Shown here: positions 27,761 to 35,878 of the stretch, one piece after another
How positions within the stretch are numbered: the first letter of the stretch is position 1
How the letters are laid out: every line of letters begins with the position of its first letter
Origin: Myxococcales bacterium
GTDB lineage: Bacteria; Myxococcota; UBA796; SXON01
DNA length: 64,000 nt
Assembly: GCA_009692585.1 (NCBI GenBank)
Contig: SHYX01000009.1
Location: forward strand, 50,857-114,856
Reading direction: 5' to 3'
Notes under the pieces: generated by a model
What the model was told of the DNA's origin: nothing
The model's input: the letters and a program-made list of their open reading frames with translations, nothing else
The model's database searches: none
Program-made: the position numbers and the translations under genes

Positions 27761-28947
27761 CCGCGATAGGCGGCCAGTGCCGCGCCGAGGACCTCGACGG
27801 CGCGACGCACCACGGCGGGCTCCTTCACTGCCGCGAGGCGGATTTCGCTGCGCCCTCGCGCCGGGTCCGCGTAGAAGCCGGGCCCGGGTGCCACCACCAG
27901 GCTCTCGGGGCGGCCGGTACGGTGGTCTCGGAACTCGGTCACCAGAAACCGCGCGAAGTCCTCGGTGTCGTCCACCGGCAGCCGCACCATGGTGTAGAAG
28001 GCGCCTTCGGGGCGATGGAACTGCACGTCTGGAATCTGCGCCAGCGCCTCCATCATCGCGTCGACCCGGGCGCGGTAGGTGCCGCGCAGCTCCTCATAGA
28101 AGGCATCGGGCAACGAAAGGGCCGCGATCGCCGCGTGCTGCGCGCGGGGCTGCGGACCGAGGCGGGCCTGGCCCAGCCGCTCGATGCGGTCCATGAACGA
28201 CAGGTTCCGCGACAGCAGAAAGCCGATGCGCAGGCCGCAAGCGGAAAACGTCTTGGAGGTGCTATCGACGACGACAACGTGATCCTCGTGTCCTTCGAGC
28301 TGGAGCGCGGACGTGGGCGGGCCGGAGAACCAGATGTGGCGGTACACTTCGTCGGCCACCAGCCACAAGCCGCGGGACTTCGCCCACGCGGCCACCCGGC
28401 GCAGGTCGGACTCGCCGTACACGGCACCAGTTGGATTTCCGGGGTTGGCGAAGAGGAAGAGCCGGGTGCGCGGCGTGACGTGCCGGTCGAGCACTTCGTT
28501 GGGCGGGATGCGGAACCCGTCGTCGAGGCTGGTCCGAATCGGCACGACCCTGGCGGCCGCGACCGTCGCAAAACCGTTGTAGTTCGTGTAGTACGGTTCG
28601 GGGACCAGGATCTCGTCGCCGGGGTCGCACAGCGCACAGAACGCGAACAGCAGCGCCTCCGAACCACCCTGGGTCACGACGCAGTGCTGGGCGCCGAGCC
28701 CGGCCGACGTCCGGGCGTGGAACGCCGCCGCCGCCTCTCGACACGCCGGCAGTCCCGAGGCCGGTCCGTACGCGAGCACCTTGGAGTCCGCGTGGGCCAA
28801 CGCCGCCATCATCGGGCCCGGCGTCGGAACGTCGGGTTGGCCGATGTTGAGCTTGTGGAAGTGGACCTCGGGCGCCGCGGCCACGAATCCGTCGAGCTTG
28901 CGGATGGCCGACTCTTGGATGGCCTGGGCACGAAGACTCAGCCGCAC
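27757..28947 (-). CDS. Class I aminotransferase (AspC/AlaT-like)
   Basis: PLP-dependent aminotransferase, 396 residues. Visible motifs: NIGQPDVPTP, LAYGPASGLPACREA, VTQGGSEALLFAF, FANPGNPTGAVY, VADEVYRHIWF and the Schiff-base Lys in SKTFSACGLRIGFLL, plus a C-terminal Arg region (RSEIRLA) for the carboxylate. The start is GTG at 28947. Likely an aspartate- or alanine-type transaminase; exact specificity is open. It converges with the class V gene with a 4-base overlap of the stops. Confidence 0.9.
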   Translation of the reverse strand: MRLSLRAQAIQESAIRKLDGFVAAAPEVHFHKLNIGQPDVPTPGPMMAALAHADSKVLAYGPASGLPACREAAAAFHARTSAGLGAQHCVVTQGGSEALLFAFCALCDPGDEILVPEPYYTNYNGFATVAAARVVPIRTSLDDGFRIPPNEVLDRHVTPRTRLFLFANPGNPTGAVYGESDLRRVAAWAKSRGLWLVADEVYRHIWFSGPPTSALQLEGHEDHVVVVDSTSKTFSACGLRIGFLLSRNLSFMDRIERLGQARLGPQPRAQHAAIAALSLPDAFYEELRGTYRARVDAMMEALAQIPDVQFHRPEGAFYTMVRLPVDDTEDFARFLVTEFRDHRTGRPESLVVAPGPGFYADPARGRSEIRLAAVKEPAVVRRAVEVLGAALAAYRG

Positions 28948-28998
28948 GCACGCCTCATGGATGGCCGGTGGGGGCTATCATGCAACGCGCGGCCCCGG

Positions 28999-30036
28999 TC
29001 AACCGCCGATGGCGATCGGCCGACCCTGCGCTCCCTCCTGCTCCTGCGGCCGCAGCAGCGCCTCGACCCTGGCGACCTCCTCTGCTTCCCACCGGGCCAG
29101 CTTCACCGCGGCGCGGCGCTTGCGCTGCCAGGCGGCCAGCGCGAGAAAACCCGCCGCGGTTCCCCACCAGAGGCTGCCGTTGGTCACCCATCGATACCAG
29201 TCCTGGCTGATCGGCAGCCGGGCCCGCCAGATGGCATCCGCCTCGTCGACCGAAAGCCCCACCGCTGCCCGCAGGGCATCATCGGTGCTGCGCCCCGCGA
29301 CCAGCTCCCTCACCAGCGTGCGCAGTCCGTCCTCTCCGGCGCGCCCCGCCACCCAGGCGATGAAGTCGGCGCTCTGGGCATAAGCGAGGTGGGCCCACGC
29401 GGCGTCGCGGGGAAACCCGGTGGTGATCGTCGCCAGGGGCAGCGGCTCCAGGCCGTACTCGTTGCTGGCCAGCGCGATCCGGCGCTCCCAGGTGGCTTCT
29501 CCGGCGTAAAACTGTGCCATCCCCTCTTGCAGCCAGCGGGGCACCGGTCTCCTTCCGAACGCCTGACCTAGCAAGACGTGGACCAGCTCGTGGTCGAGCA
29601 CCGTCGAGAGCGAGGTGGCGGTGCCATCCCGGATGGACGGACTCTTCAGGAAGATGAGCGACCAGCGCGGCCAGGCGGTGCCGTCCGCCCACTCGGGTGT
29701 GGACCCTGGTTGGAGCGTACGGAACGCCTCCTCGGAGGGCACGACGTAGACCTGCGTCGTCGGACCCGGAAGCACGCCCAATCGTTTGGCGAGCGCGGGG
29801 ATGCTCGTCGCGGCGTGGTTCGCGAGCCGGACCAGCGTGGCGCGATCGGGCCATGTCCCGTGAACGTCCGCGTGAAGCCCGAGCTCGGTCGTCCAGCCCC
29901 CGGGCGGCTCTGGGATATCGGGCCGGTCGACCTCGGGCGCCTGTTCCCAGCGGGGACCCGGGTTCGGCGCGGCGGTGGCCAGGCCGGCCCCGCCCAAGAG
30001 CCACGCGAGGACCAGGGCGATGGCACGGAACCTCAT
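28999..30036 (-). CDS. Membrane-anchored HExxH peptidase (peptidase MA-like)
   Basis: 345-residue exported gluzincin-type protein. Signal peptide at 1-22. The zinc motif is HELVH (His149, Glu150, His153) with a likely third ligand Glu171 in LQEGMAQF, matching the peptidase-MA pattern. A hydrophobic anchor (about 288-305, GTAAGFLALAAW) is followed by a basic, probably coiled-coil cytoplasmic tail. The proteolytic domain would face the periplasm. It lies 51 bases upstream of the class I aminotransferase on the same strand. Substrate unknown. Confidence 0.8.
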   Translation of the reverse strand: MRFRAIALVLAWLLGGAGLATAAPNPGPRWEQAPEVDRPDIPEPPGGWTTELGLHADVHGTWPDRATLVRLANHAATSIPALAKRLGVLPGPTTQVYVVPSEEAFRTLQPGSTPEWADGTAWPRWSLIFLKSPSIRDGTATSLSTVLDHELVHVLLGQAFGRRPVPRWLQEGMAQFYAGEATWERRIALASNEYGLEPLPLATITTGFPRDAAWAHLAYAQSADFIAWVAGRAGEDGLRTLVRELVAGRSTDDALRAAVGLSVDEADAIWRARLPISQDWYRWVTNGSLWWGTAAGFLALAAWQRKRRAAVKLARWEAEEVARVEALLRPQEQEGAQGRPIAIGG

Positions 30037-30244
30037 GACGTCGATCCTAAGCGCGGGGCCCGGTTAGTCACGCACGGAGACTGGGCCTCGATGCTGCGTC
30101 GCGTCCGCCCCTGTGTACGCGCTGGCGCGCCCTTCCTGGGCGAGCGGCCAGTTCAGAAAAGCCACGGGGCGTGGTGCTGAAGCTCGTGGTGAACAACGTC
30201 CCGCCGCGGCTCTGATCTCCTCGCACCGACCGCGGACCCTGAGG

Positions 30245-30463
30245 CTACCTGTATAGGGTGCGGATGAGTCGCTGCGTTTCGGCGGCCGACTCCAGCTCCT
30301 GCTGCGTGTCGGGCCGGGTAGAGCCGAACTCGCGGAGGAGGGCCTCGGCGAGCCCCTCCTCCGCGAGCGCCGGCGCGCTTCGCTCGGCGAGCTGGGCCGC
30401 GGGCGTAAAGGCGGTCTGAAAGGCTCGCGTCAGCAACGCCCTGGCTGACCGCCGCGCGTGCAC
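30245..30463 (-). CDS. Small hypothetical protein
   Basis: A 72-codon frame with a GTG start at 30463 and GGGAGAC-type sequence upstream. The product is helical and amphipathic (ARALLTRAFQTAFTPAAQLAERSAPALAEEGLAEALL) and ends in a charged helix. No family recognised. It is divergent from the 30556 gene. Coding status is uncertain: no motif supports it, only length and composition. Confidence 0.35.
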   Translation of the reverse strand: MHARRSARALLTRAFQTAFTPAAQLAERSAPALAEEGLAEALLREFGSTRPDTQQELESAAETQRLIRTLYR

Positions 30464-30555
30464 GCGGTACGTCTCCCGGTCTCCGCCCCCGCCTTCCGGC
30501 GGCGGCTACGACGGCACGCGAAGCTACCGACTGGTATGGGTATCTACCACAGGAT

Positions 30556-31350
30556 ATGATAGCCACCTTAGCTTGGGAAGCTTCATTGGGCAGCCAAAGC
30601 CTCGACACCCCGGCGGTGCAGACCCAACACCAGTCCGTGACCAGCGCACAAGCCCCGGCAACGTCAACACTGTCCGGCAGCAGCCGCTCCAACAGCGCGC
30701 AGAGCACGTTGGGAAATGAGGAGCTTCAGTCCCGGATGGCCGGCCGGGGACAGGACTCTGAAACTACCTCAGGGCGCCCCGCTGCCGCCAAGGTGCTGCC
30801 GAAGCCACTCCCGAGCATGGTCGGCAACGTCGGGTACTATCAGGCACGAAACGCCGATTACCTCAGCCGGCACGGTGCTCCGCCGCCCCCCGACTACTAC
30901 CTGAACTACGGCAACAAGTACGCACGCCGGTTTACCACCGTATTGCGACCAAAACTGTCGGCCGACGGCCAGCGCTGGCTCGACAAAGCCTTCATCCTGC
31001 TGCAAACCGCGATGGAGAACCGCCTCCTGAAGGACCGAGCCGCGTACGACGCGCTGGAGATGGACTCCGAGGCCTTCCGCTCCTTCGCCTATGGCACCCA
31101 CCCCGATGCCTACCTCGCCGGTGGCCTGAGCGGCCTCAGCCCTATCGATCTGGCAAAGTTTGCCAGCACCCCCGACCTCGGCGATCTCCTGAGCCTCGAC
31201 GGCGTCTCGCAGATGGTCGAGACCGGCGCCAGGCTGGTGCCGGAGTGGGGAGGAAAAGCCTACGATGGCGCAAAAAAGCTCGGCGGGCAAATGCTCGATG
31301 GGGCGTCGGAAGGGGTCGAAGCGGCCTGGGACTGGGCAACGGACTGGTAG
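30556..31350 (+). CDS. Uncharacterised 264-aa protein, possible secreted effector
   Basis: Not recognised as a named family. Residues 1-85 are Ser/Thr/Gln-rich and probably disordered, and their DNA is less GC-rich than the neighbours. A folded, helical region (about 95-210) holds VGYYQARNADYLSRHG, PDYYLNYGNKYARRF, LSADGQRWLDKAF and AYGTHPDAYLAGGL. The last 45 residues are Gly/Ala/Trp-rich (GASEGVEAAWDWATDW). There is no signal peptide. The YYLNYGxKYxxRF/GQxWLD pattern recalls proteins I associate with contractile-injection-type or Rhs-type loci in Myxococcota, but I cannot verify this here. The ATG at 30556 has AGGAT directly before it. The next gene starts immediately after its stop. Confidence 0.6.
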   Translation: MIATLAWEASLGSQSLDTPAVQTQHQSVTSAQAPATSTLSGSSRSNSAQSTLGNEELQSRMAGRGQDSETTSGRPAAAKVLPKPLPSMVGNVGYYQARNADYLSRHGAPPPPDYYLNYGNKYARRFTTVLRPKLSADGQRWLDKAFILLQTAMENRLLKDRAAYDALEMDSEAFRSFAYGTHPDAYLAGGLSGLSPIDLAKFASTPDLGDLLSLDGVSQMVETGARLVPEWGGKAYDGAKKLGGQMLDGASEGVEAAWDWATDW

Positions 31351-32322
31351 ATGGCGTTCACCTGGATGATGACCTGGCTGACCGCGTGCATGGAGAAGAC
31401 CGTGAACTGGGAAAACACCTCAAGCGTACCTGAAACGTTCTTTCCGGCCGCCACGCGGTTGGTGACCGGAGGCGCCATCCTGGCCGGCTACGTTCAAGGC
31501 GGAGATTTGGGCGCGATCCAGGACCAGCGCGCAGCGATCTACTTCTGGGACGGCAAGTCCGCTTCGGCGGTGTACGACGGCGCAGGCTGGGTGGTGAGCC
31601 TCGCCGCAGACGGCGCGGCGGTCTGGGCGATCGCCGCCACCCTCGATGCCTCCGGCGCCGACAGCCAGTACCGTGCGCTGCGCTCGCTCGACAGCGGCCA
31701 CTCGTGGGCCGACTGTGGGGTGGTTCCGGGAGCGTCGGTAGGGCAGGTGCTGACGGTGGGCGCAGACGAAGCCTGGGTCCTCGGCGTGGACACGCTGCTG
31801 CGCACCACGGACGCCGGCCAGCACTGGGTCGTAGTGGCAGCGGGTGGGGCGCGCGACTCGGTCACCGAGCGTCTGGCCAAGGTGGGCGACCGGGTGGTGA
31901 TCGCCGGAGACGGCGTACGTGCAACCGCTGACGGCGGGCTCACCTGGTTGGAGAACGAGGTGGACGGCAGCCGGGTCTACGCCGTGGACGGTGGCACCAT
32001 CCTCGCGCGTCATGACGGCGCGCTGAAGTTCGGGGGGATGGCGTCCGGCGGGCCCCGCTGGCTCGCCAGCTTCCCCGACACGCTCCGCCCCTTCCGCCTG
32101 GTCGTAGATGGGCAAGCCATCCGCTGGCTCGCCTTGTCCAGCGGTGCGGACGTCGGGGAGGGAATCAAGCTCTACGAGTCCCTGGACGCCGGACAGACGT
32201 GGACAGCGTGGCGCCTGCCCGCTCAGGCCAAAGAAGAAGCCGCCGACATCGCACAGGGCGGCCGCGCGATCTTCCTCGATACCCGTCGCAGGATTCACGC
32301 ACCCCCGGCGGCGACGAACTGA
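31351..32322 (+). CDS. BNR-repeat beta-propeller lipoprotein
   Basis: 323 residues. The N-terminus MAFTWMMTWLTAC has a lipobox-like end (Cys13), suggesting a lipid-anchored envelope protein. Four BNR/Asp-box motifs are spaced through the protein (SLDSGHSW, TTDAGQHW, TADGGLTW, SLDAGQTW), diagnostic of a sialidase-like or Ycf48-like beta-propeller. No sialidase catalytic residues were identified, so a binding role is more likely. The ATG follows the previous stop with no gap, so it is probably co-translated with the 264-aa protein; receptor, adhesin or immunity roles are all possible. Confidence 0.7.
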   Translation: MAFTWMMTWLTACMEKTVNWENTSSVPETFFPAATRLVTGGAILAGYVQGGDLGAIQDQRAAIYFWDGKSASAVYDGAGWVVSLAADGAAVWAIAATLDASGADSQYRALRSLDSGHSWADCGVVPGASVGQVLTVGADEAWVLGVDTLLRTTDAGQHWVVVAAGGARDSVTERLAKVGDRVVIAGDGVRATADGGLTWLENEVDGSRVYAVDGGTILARHDGALKFGGMASGGPRWLASFPDTLRPFRLVVDGQAIRWLALSSGADVGEGIKLYESLDAGQTWTAWRLPAQAKEEAADIAQGGRAIFLDTRRRIHAPPAATN

Positions 32323-32674
32323 GACTGCCCGGTTCAGACTAGGAAAGCGGCTCCTACGCCCAAAGGAACCGACACCCGTGGGCACCCTCCCCACCCTCCC
32401 CCGGTTGCCTTCTTTCCGCCGAACGTGCTACCACCTTTGCCCTTGGTCGCGTCCTCTCGCGCTCGCGGCCAAAACACTCCCGGATGTCGCCTGTCACAAT
32501 CGTCCGAGGGTTGGCTCTCCACGCTGCCAGCGTCCGTCCGTACCCGCGTCCTGACGCTCGGGCGCACCGAGGAGGTGGACGATCTGGCTCGACCGGCCTC
32601 GCGCCGCGCGTCTCGGTTACGACGGATGAATGTCCCGCTCGGCCGCTTCGTATCGCGCCCGCTCCGGAGTCCCC
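32323..32674. other. Gene-poor stretch
   Basis: About 350 bases between the BNR lipoprotein gene and a small lipoprotein ORF. Open frames on both strands are short, Arg/Pro/Ser-rich and lack family features. It probably contains the end of one transcript and the start of the next, but no clear promoter or terminator was seen. Confidence 0.4.
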
Positions 32675-32851
32675 ATGCGCTTCGCCGTCGCCGTCCTCCC
32701 GCTTGTCGTCGGGTGCTACGCCACCAAGGTGATGCGCGTTCAACGCCGCGGGCGGGCCCTCGCCGTCGTCGGCCTTTGCTTGCCGCACCCAGCCGTCGGG
32801 CGCCGAGCGCGGCAGTGGGTGATCTGCTCGGAGGATTCGCTCCCGCGTTGA
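32675..32851 (+). CDS. Small putative lipoprotein
   Basis: 58-codon frame with ATG at 32675 and GGAG seven bases upstream. The N-terminus MRFAVAVLPLVVGC is a good lipoprotein signal with Cys14. The mature part is short and basic (TKVMRVQRRGRALAVVGLC...). No family recognised; the signal and ribosome site are the only support. Confidence 0.45.
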   Translation: MRFAVAVLPLVVGCYATKVMRVQRRGRALAVVGLCLPHPAVGRRARQWVICSEDSLPR

Positions 32852-33049
32852 GTCATCCCGAGTGTCTCACCTCGCCTCCCCCGAGGCAAGCGCCGGACGA
32901 ACAAAAATCGTCGCGACAACCGCCTCCGGGCCTTCATCGCCGTTCCCACCCGGGGCCGGGGTAGAAGCGCGGATCACCCGGCGACATGGAGGCCTGGGGC
33001 ACCTGGACCGTGGGGTGGTCGGAGGGATGGTGATTGGGGGGTGGATACC

Positions 33050-34444
33050 ATGATACCCACGCACGCGGTGCGCCGGATCGACAAAGGGCTCGTGACCTCT
33101 CTGGTGCTCGGCGCCGCGTTGCGGCTGATTCCGCTCTGGGAATGGTCGCGCCGCCCCTGCATCCGTGACGAGTGCACCTATCGTGAGCTGGCGGCCAGCA
33201 TTGCGCGCGGCGACGGCATGGTGGGGACGCGGGGCTGGCTGTGGGCACCGGGCTACCCCAGCGTGATCGCGGCGCATGCCGAGGCGACCGGGTGGATCAA
33301 CAGCGTCAAGTACACGCAGGTGGTGGTCGCGACGCTGACGATCTGGCTCTTATGGCGCTTCACCGGCGCCCACTTCGGCGCCCGCGCGGCCAGCGTGGCG
33401 GCGCTGCTCCTCGCGCTCAACCCCACGCACATCTTCTACGCGTCCAGCTTGTGGAGCGAGTGTTTCTACACGGCGCTGCTCTTCGCCGCCGTCAATGCGA
33501 TCGGGTGGGCGCGCGGGGAGGCCCCCGGGACGCCGCCGGACCCGCACGCGGGGCGCTGGCAGCGGGGGATCGTCGTCGGCGCGCTCTTGGGGGGCTGCGT
33601 GCTCTTCCGCGGGGTGGCAACCTACCTGTTGCCGTGTGCGCTCCTCGCGATCCTGTGGGGCCGGTGGCGAGCGGTGACCGCCTGGCGGACCGCCGCCGCC
33701 GCCGTGCTTGCGGCGGTGATGGTGGTGGCGCCCTACAGCGCATACGCATCGCGAAAATTCGGCGCCTTCGTCGTGAGCGACCGTACGCTCGGCCAGATGA
33801 TGTGGTTGGGCAACAACGAGTACCAGCCGGTCACCTTCGACTTCGGAAACGGGGTGCTCAGCGACAAGCTCTGGGATCGGATCCAGGCCACCGGTCGCCC
33901 CCACTGCCGCTTCGAGGACGACCCGGCGCGCCAGGACGCGTGTGAGTTTGCGGCGGGGATGGCCTGGATAAACCGCCATCCAGGGGAGTTCCTGAAGCGG
34001 ATGCCGCTGCGTGTCTCCCAGATGCTCACGCCGCACAGCTTGCTCACCCGCAACCTGCGGACGGGGCGATGGCACGGTCTTCCGGGATGGTTCGACGAGT
34101 GGTTGGTGGGCCTGGTACCGGTCTTTTCGTTCACCGTCCTGGTCGGCGGGACCGTCGGGCTGTTCGCCAGGGGGCGCGGCTGGTACGCGGTCGCGTCGGT
34201 GGCGGTCGTCGGGTATCACGTGGCGGCCATCGCCTGCCTGGCGGGCTTGTCGCGCTATCGAGTGCCCTTGGAGCCCTTGTGGATGGTGTTCGCCGGCGGC
34301 CTGCTGGCGGACCCGGGCGGGGCGTGGTCGGGGTTGCGAAGCAGTCGGTGGCGCCTGATGGGAGCCATCGTCGTCACTGCAATCCTGCTTGTCCTGATGC
34401 TGCGATTCTTACCGGCCGGGTGGCGGGGGTGGCGCACATGGTGA
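33050..34444 (+). CDS. GT-C-type (family 39-like) membrane glycosyltransferase
   Basis: 464-residue polytopic inner-membrane protein with about ten hydrophobic segments. The first periplasmic loop carries an acidic pair, RDECTYRELAASIARGDGM, at the position of the catalytic Asp/Glu of GT-C enzymes that use polyprenyl-phosphate sugars, followed by WAPGYPSVIA. A soluble loop at about 250-330 and a motif SRYRVPLEPLWMVFAGG near the C-terminus are typical of the family. The start is ATG at 33050 with a G-rich site; GTG at 33041 adds three residues. It overlaps the next gene by up to seven bases, so the two are co-expressed. Acceptor unknown. Confidence 0.78.
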   Translation: MIPTHAVRRIDKGLVTSLVLGAALRLIPLWEWSRRPCIRDECTYRELAASIARGDGMVGTRGWLWAPGYPSVIAAHAEATGWINSVKYTQVVVATLTIWLLWRFTGAHFGARAASVAALLLALNPTHIFYASSLWSECFYTALLFAAVNAIGWARGEAPGTPPDPHAGRWQRGIVVGALLGGCVLFRGVATYLLPCALLAILWGRWRAVTAWRTAAAAVLAAVMVVAPYSAYASRKFGAFVVSDRTLGQMMWLGNNEYQPVTFDFGNGVLSDKLWDRIQATGRPHCRFEDDPARQDACEFAAGMAWINRHPGEFLKRMPLRVSQMLTPHSLLTRNLRTGRWHGLPGWFDEWLVGLVPVFSFTVLVGGTVGLFARGRGWYAVASVAVVGYHVAAIACLAGLSRYRVPLEPLWMVFAGGLLADPGGAWSGLRSSRWRLMGAIVVTAILLVLMLRFLPAGWRGWRTW

Positions 34445-35862
34445 TGGTCCTGTTCACGGCGTGCTCGTGTGGCCCCTCGGGGATCGTGGCGCTCCCGCCC
34501 GGCGACCCCAATCGCCCCGACGTGATTCTGGTCTCCATCGACAGCCTCCGACCCGATCACCTCGGCGTCTATGGGCACACCGGGGCGACCAGCCCGTGGC
34601 TCGATCGCCTCGCCGGCGTCGGGCAGCGGTTCACCGAAGCAAGGAGCCACTCTCCGTGGACGCTGCCCTCGCACGTCACGATGCTGTCCGGGCGCGGTCC
34701 GTTGGAGCACGAGGTCATCGAGGACACCCGCCGAATTCCGGCGGATCTGCCGCTGGTCCAGGAGGCGCTGTCCCGGGCCGGGTACGCGACGGCTGGCTTT
34801 GTCTCGACCATCTATGTCTCAGACACCTACGGCTTTGCTCGCGGGTTCGATCACTTCGAAGACTTTGACATCACCAGGCGGACCAACCTCCGCCACGCCG
34901 TCCGCGCCGAGCAGGTCGTCGACGAGGCCCTTGCCTGGGCCAAAACGATAGACGACAAGCCGATCTTCCTGTTCGTGCACCTGTACGACGTCCACTACCC
35001 CTACCTCCCGCCGGAGCCGTGGAATTTTCAGATCGACAAGGTCGGGACGCGCAAGTCCACGCGGTATCGCAATTATCAGTACTACCTCGACAATCCGGTC
35101 AAGGCTGCCCGGTGGGAGCACCTGAACGCGCAGTACGACGAGAGCATCGCCTACGTCGATGCGAATCTGTCGCGACTGGACGCATCCTGGTCGGGCTCCG
35201 GACGCAAGGTGTCGTGGGTGGTGACGGCGGATCACGGCGAAGAGCTCGGCGAGCACGGCAGTTGGGGGCACGGGCACACCCTGTTTCCGGAGGTCATGCG
35301 CGTGCCGCTCATCGTGTCCGGCGCGGGCGTGGCCGCGGCGGCGGTGCGTGCGGAGCGGGTGGGTGGCATCGATGTCGCGGCGACGGTCGCGGCCCTGGCG
35401 GGGGTCCCGTTCCCATGCTCTGGAGTCGATGTTCGCGGCGCGTTCGAGCCGTCCCGCGACCTGGTGTTCGAGACCAGCCGCTTCGACAATGCACGCCTGG
35501 GCTTGCTGACGGGGGAGGTCCGCCTGGACCTGGACCTCACGGCGGGGCGCGCCACGACCTACGCGGTCGGTGATCGGAGTGAACGCAGCGGGGTCCCAGC
35601 GATTTCCCCGGAAAACCTGGCCCGGTTGTGGGCGACAGTGGGGGCGCGCTGGACCGCCGCGGGGCCGGTGGTGACGCCCGCCTGGATCCATGCCGCGGGG
35701 GCGCTTCAGGGGCACCGCTACGCTGGACCGGGGCCGTTCGCCCTGTACCCGCCCGACGCCAGGGTCGTCGGACTGGCCACCCGGGTCACCCCGCCTCCGC
35801 CGATGGCCGACGTCTCAGCACAAACGCGGGAACAACTCGAAGCGCTGGGGTACGAGCAGTGA
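34438..35862 (+). CDS. Alkaline-phosphatase-superfamily (sulfatase-like) lipoprotein
   Basis: 474 residues; N-terminal MVMVLFTAC gives a lipobox (Cys9), so it is lipid-anchored. Sulfatase-fold metal motifs are present: VILVSIDSLRPDHLGVYG at the start and TADHGEELGEHGSWGHGHTLF in the C-terminal half. At the nucleophile position the sequence is SHSPWTLPSH, without the Cys/Ser-x-Pro-x-Arg needed for formylglycine, so this is probably a Thr/Ser-nucleophile enzyme such as a phosphoethanolamine- or glycerophosphate-type transferase or a phosphodiesterase. It begins inside the end of the glycosyltransferase gene (ATG at 34438 or 34444), suggesting both act on the same envelope polymer. Confidence 0.8.
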   Translation: MVMVLFTACSCGPSGIVALPPGDPNRPDVILVSIDSLRPDHLGVYGHTGATSPWLDRLAGVGQRFTEARSHSPWTLPSHVTMLSGRGPLEHEVIEDTRRIPADLPLVQEALSRAGYATAGFVSTIYVSDTYGFARGFDHFEDFDITRRTNLRHAVRAEQVVDEALAWAKTIDDKPIFLFVHLYDVHYPYLPPEPWNFQIDKVGTRKSTRYRNYQYYLDNPVKAARWEHLNAQYDESIAYVDANLSRLDASWSGSGRKVSWVVTADHGEELGEHGSWGHGHTLFPEVMRVPLIVSGAGVAAAAVRAERVGGIDVAATVAALAGVPFPCSGVDVRGAFEPSRDLVFETSRFDNARLGLLTGEVRLDLDLTAGRATTYAVGDRSERSGVPAISPENLARLWATVGARWTAAGPVVTPAWIHAAGALQGHRYAGPGPFALYPPDARVVGLATRVTPPPPMADVSAQTREQLEALGYEQ

Positions 35863-35878
35863 CGAGCCCGGTCGTCGG

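Noticed and set aside
30153..30707. 184-codon minus-strand frame opposite the 264-aa protein start
   Set aside because: Mixed composition with no domain; overlaps a better-supported plus-strand gene.
32354..33040. Several overlapping frames on both strands
   Set aside because: Short, Arg/Ser/Pro-rich and mutually exclusive; only the lipoprotein at 32675 has a signal and ribosome site.
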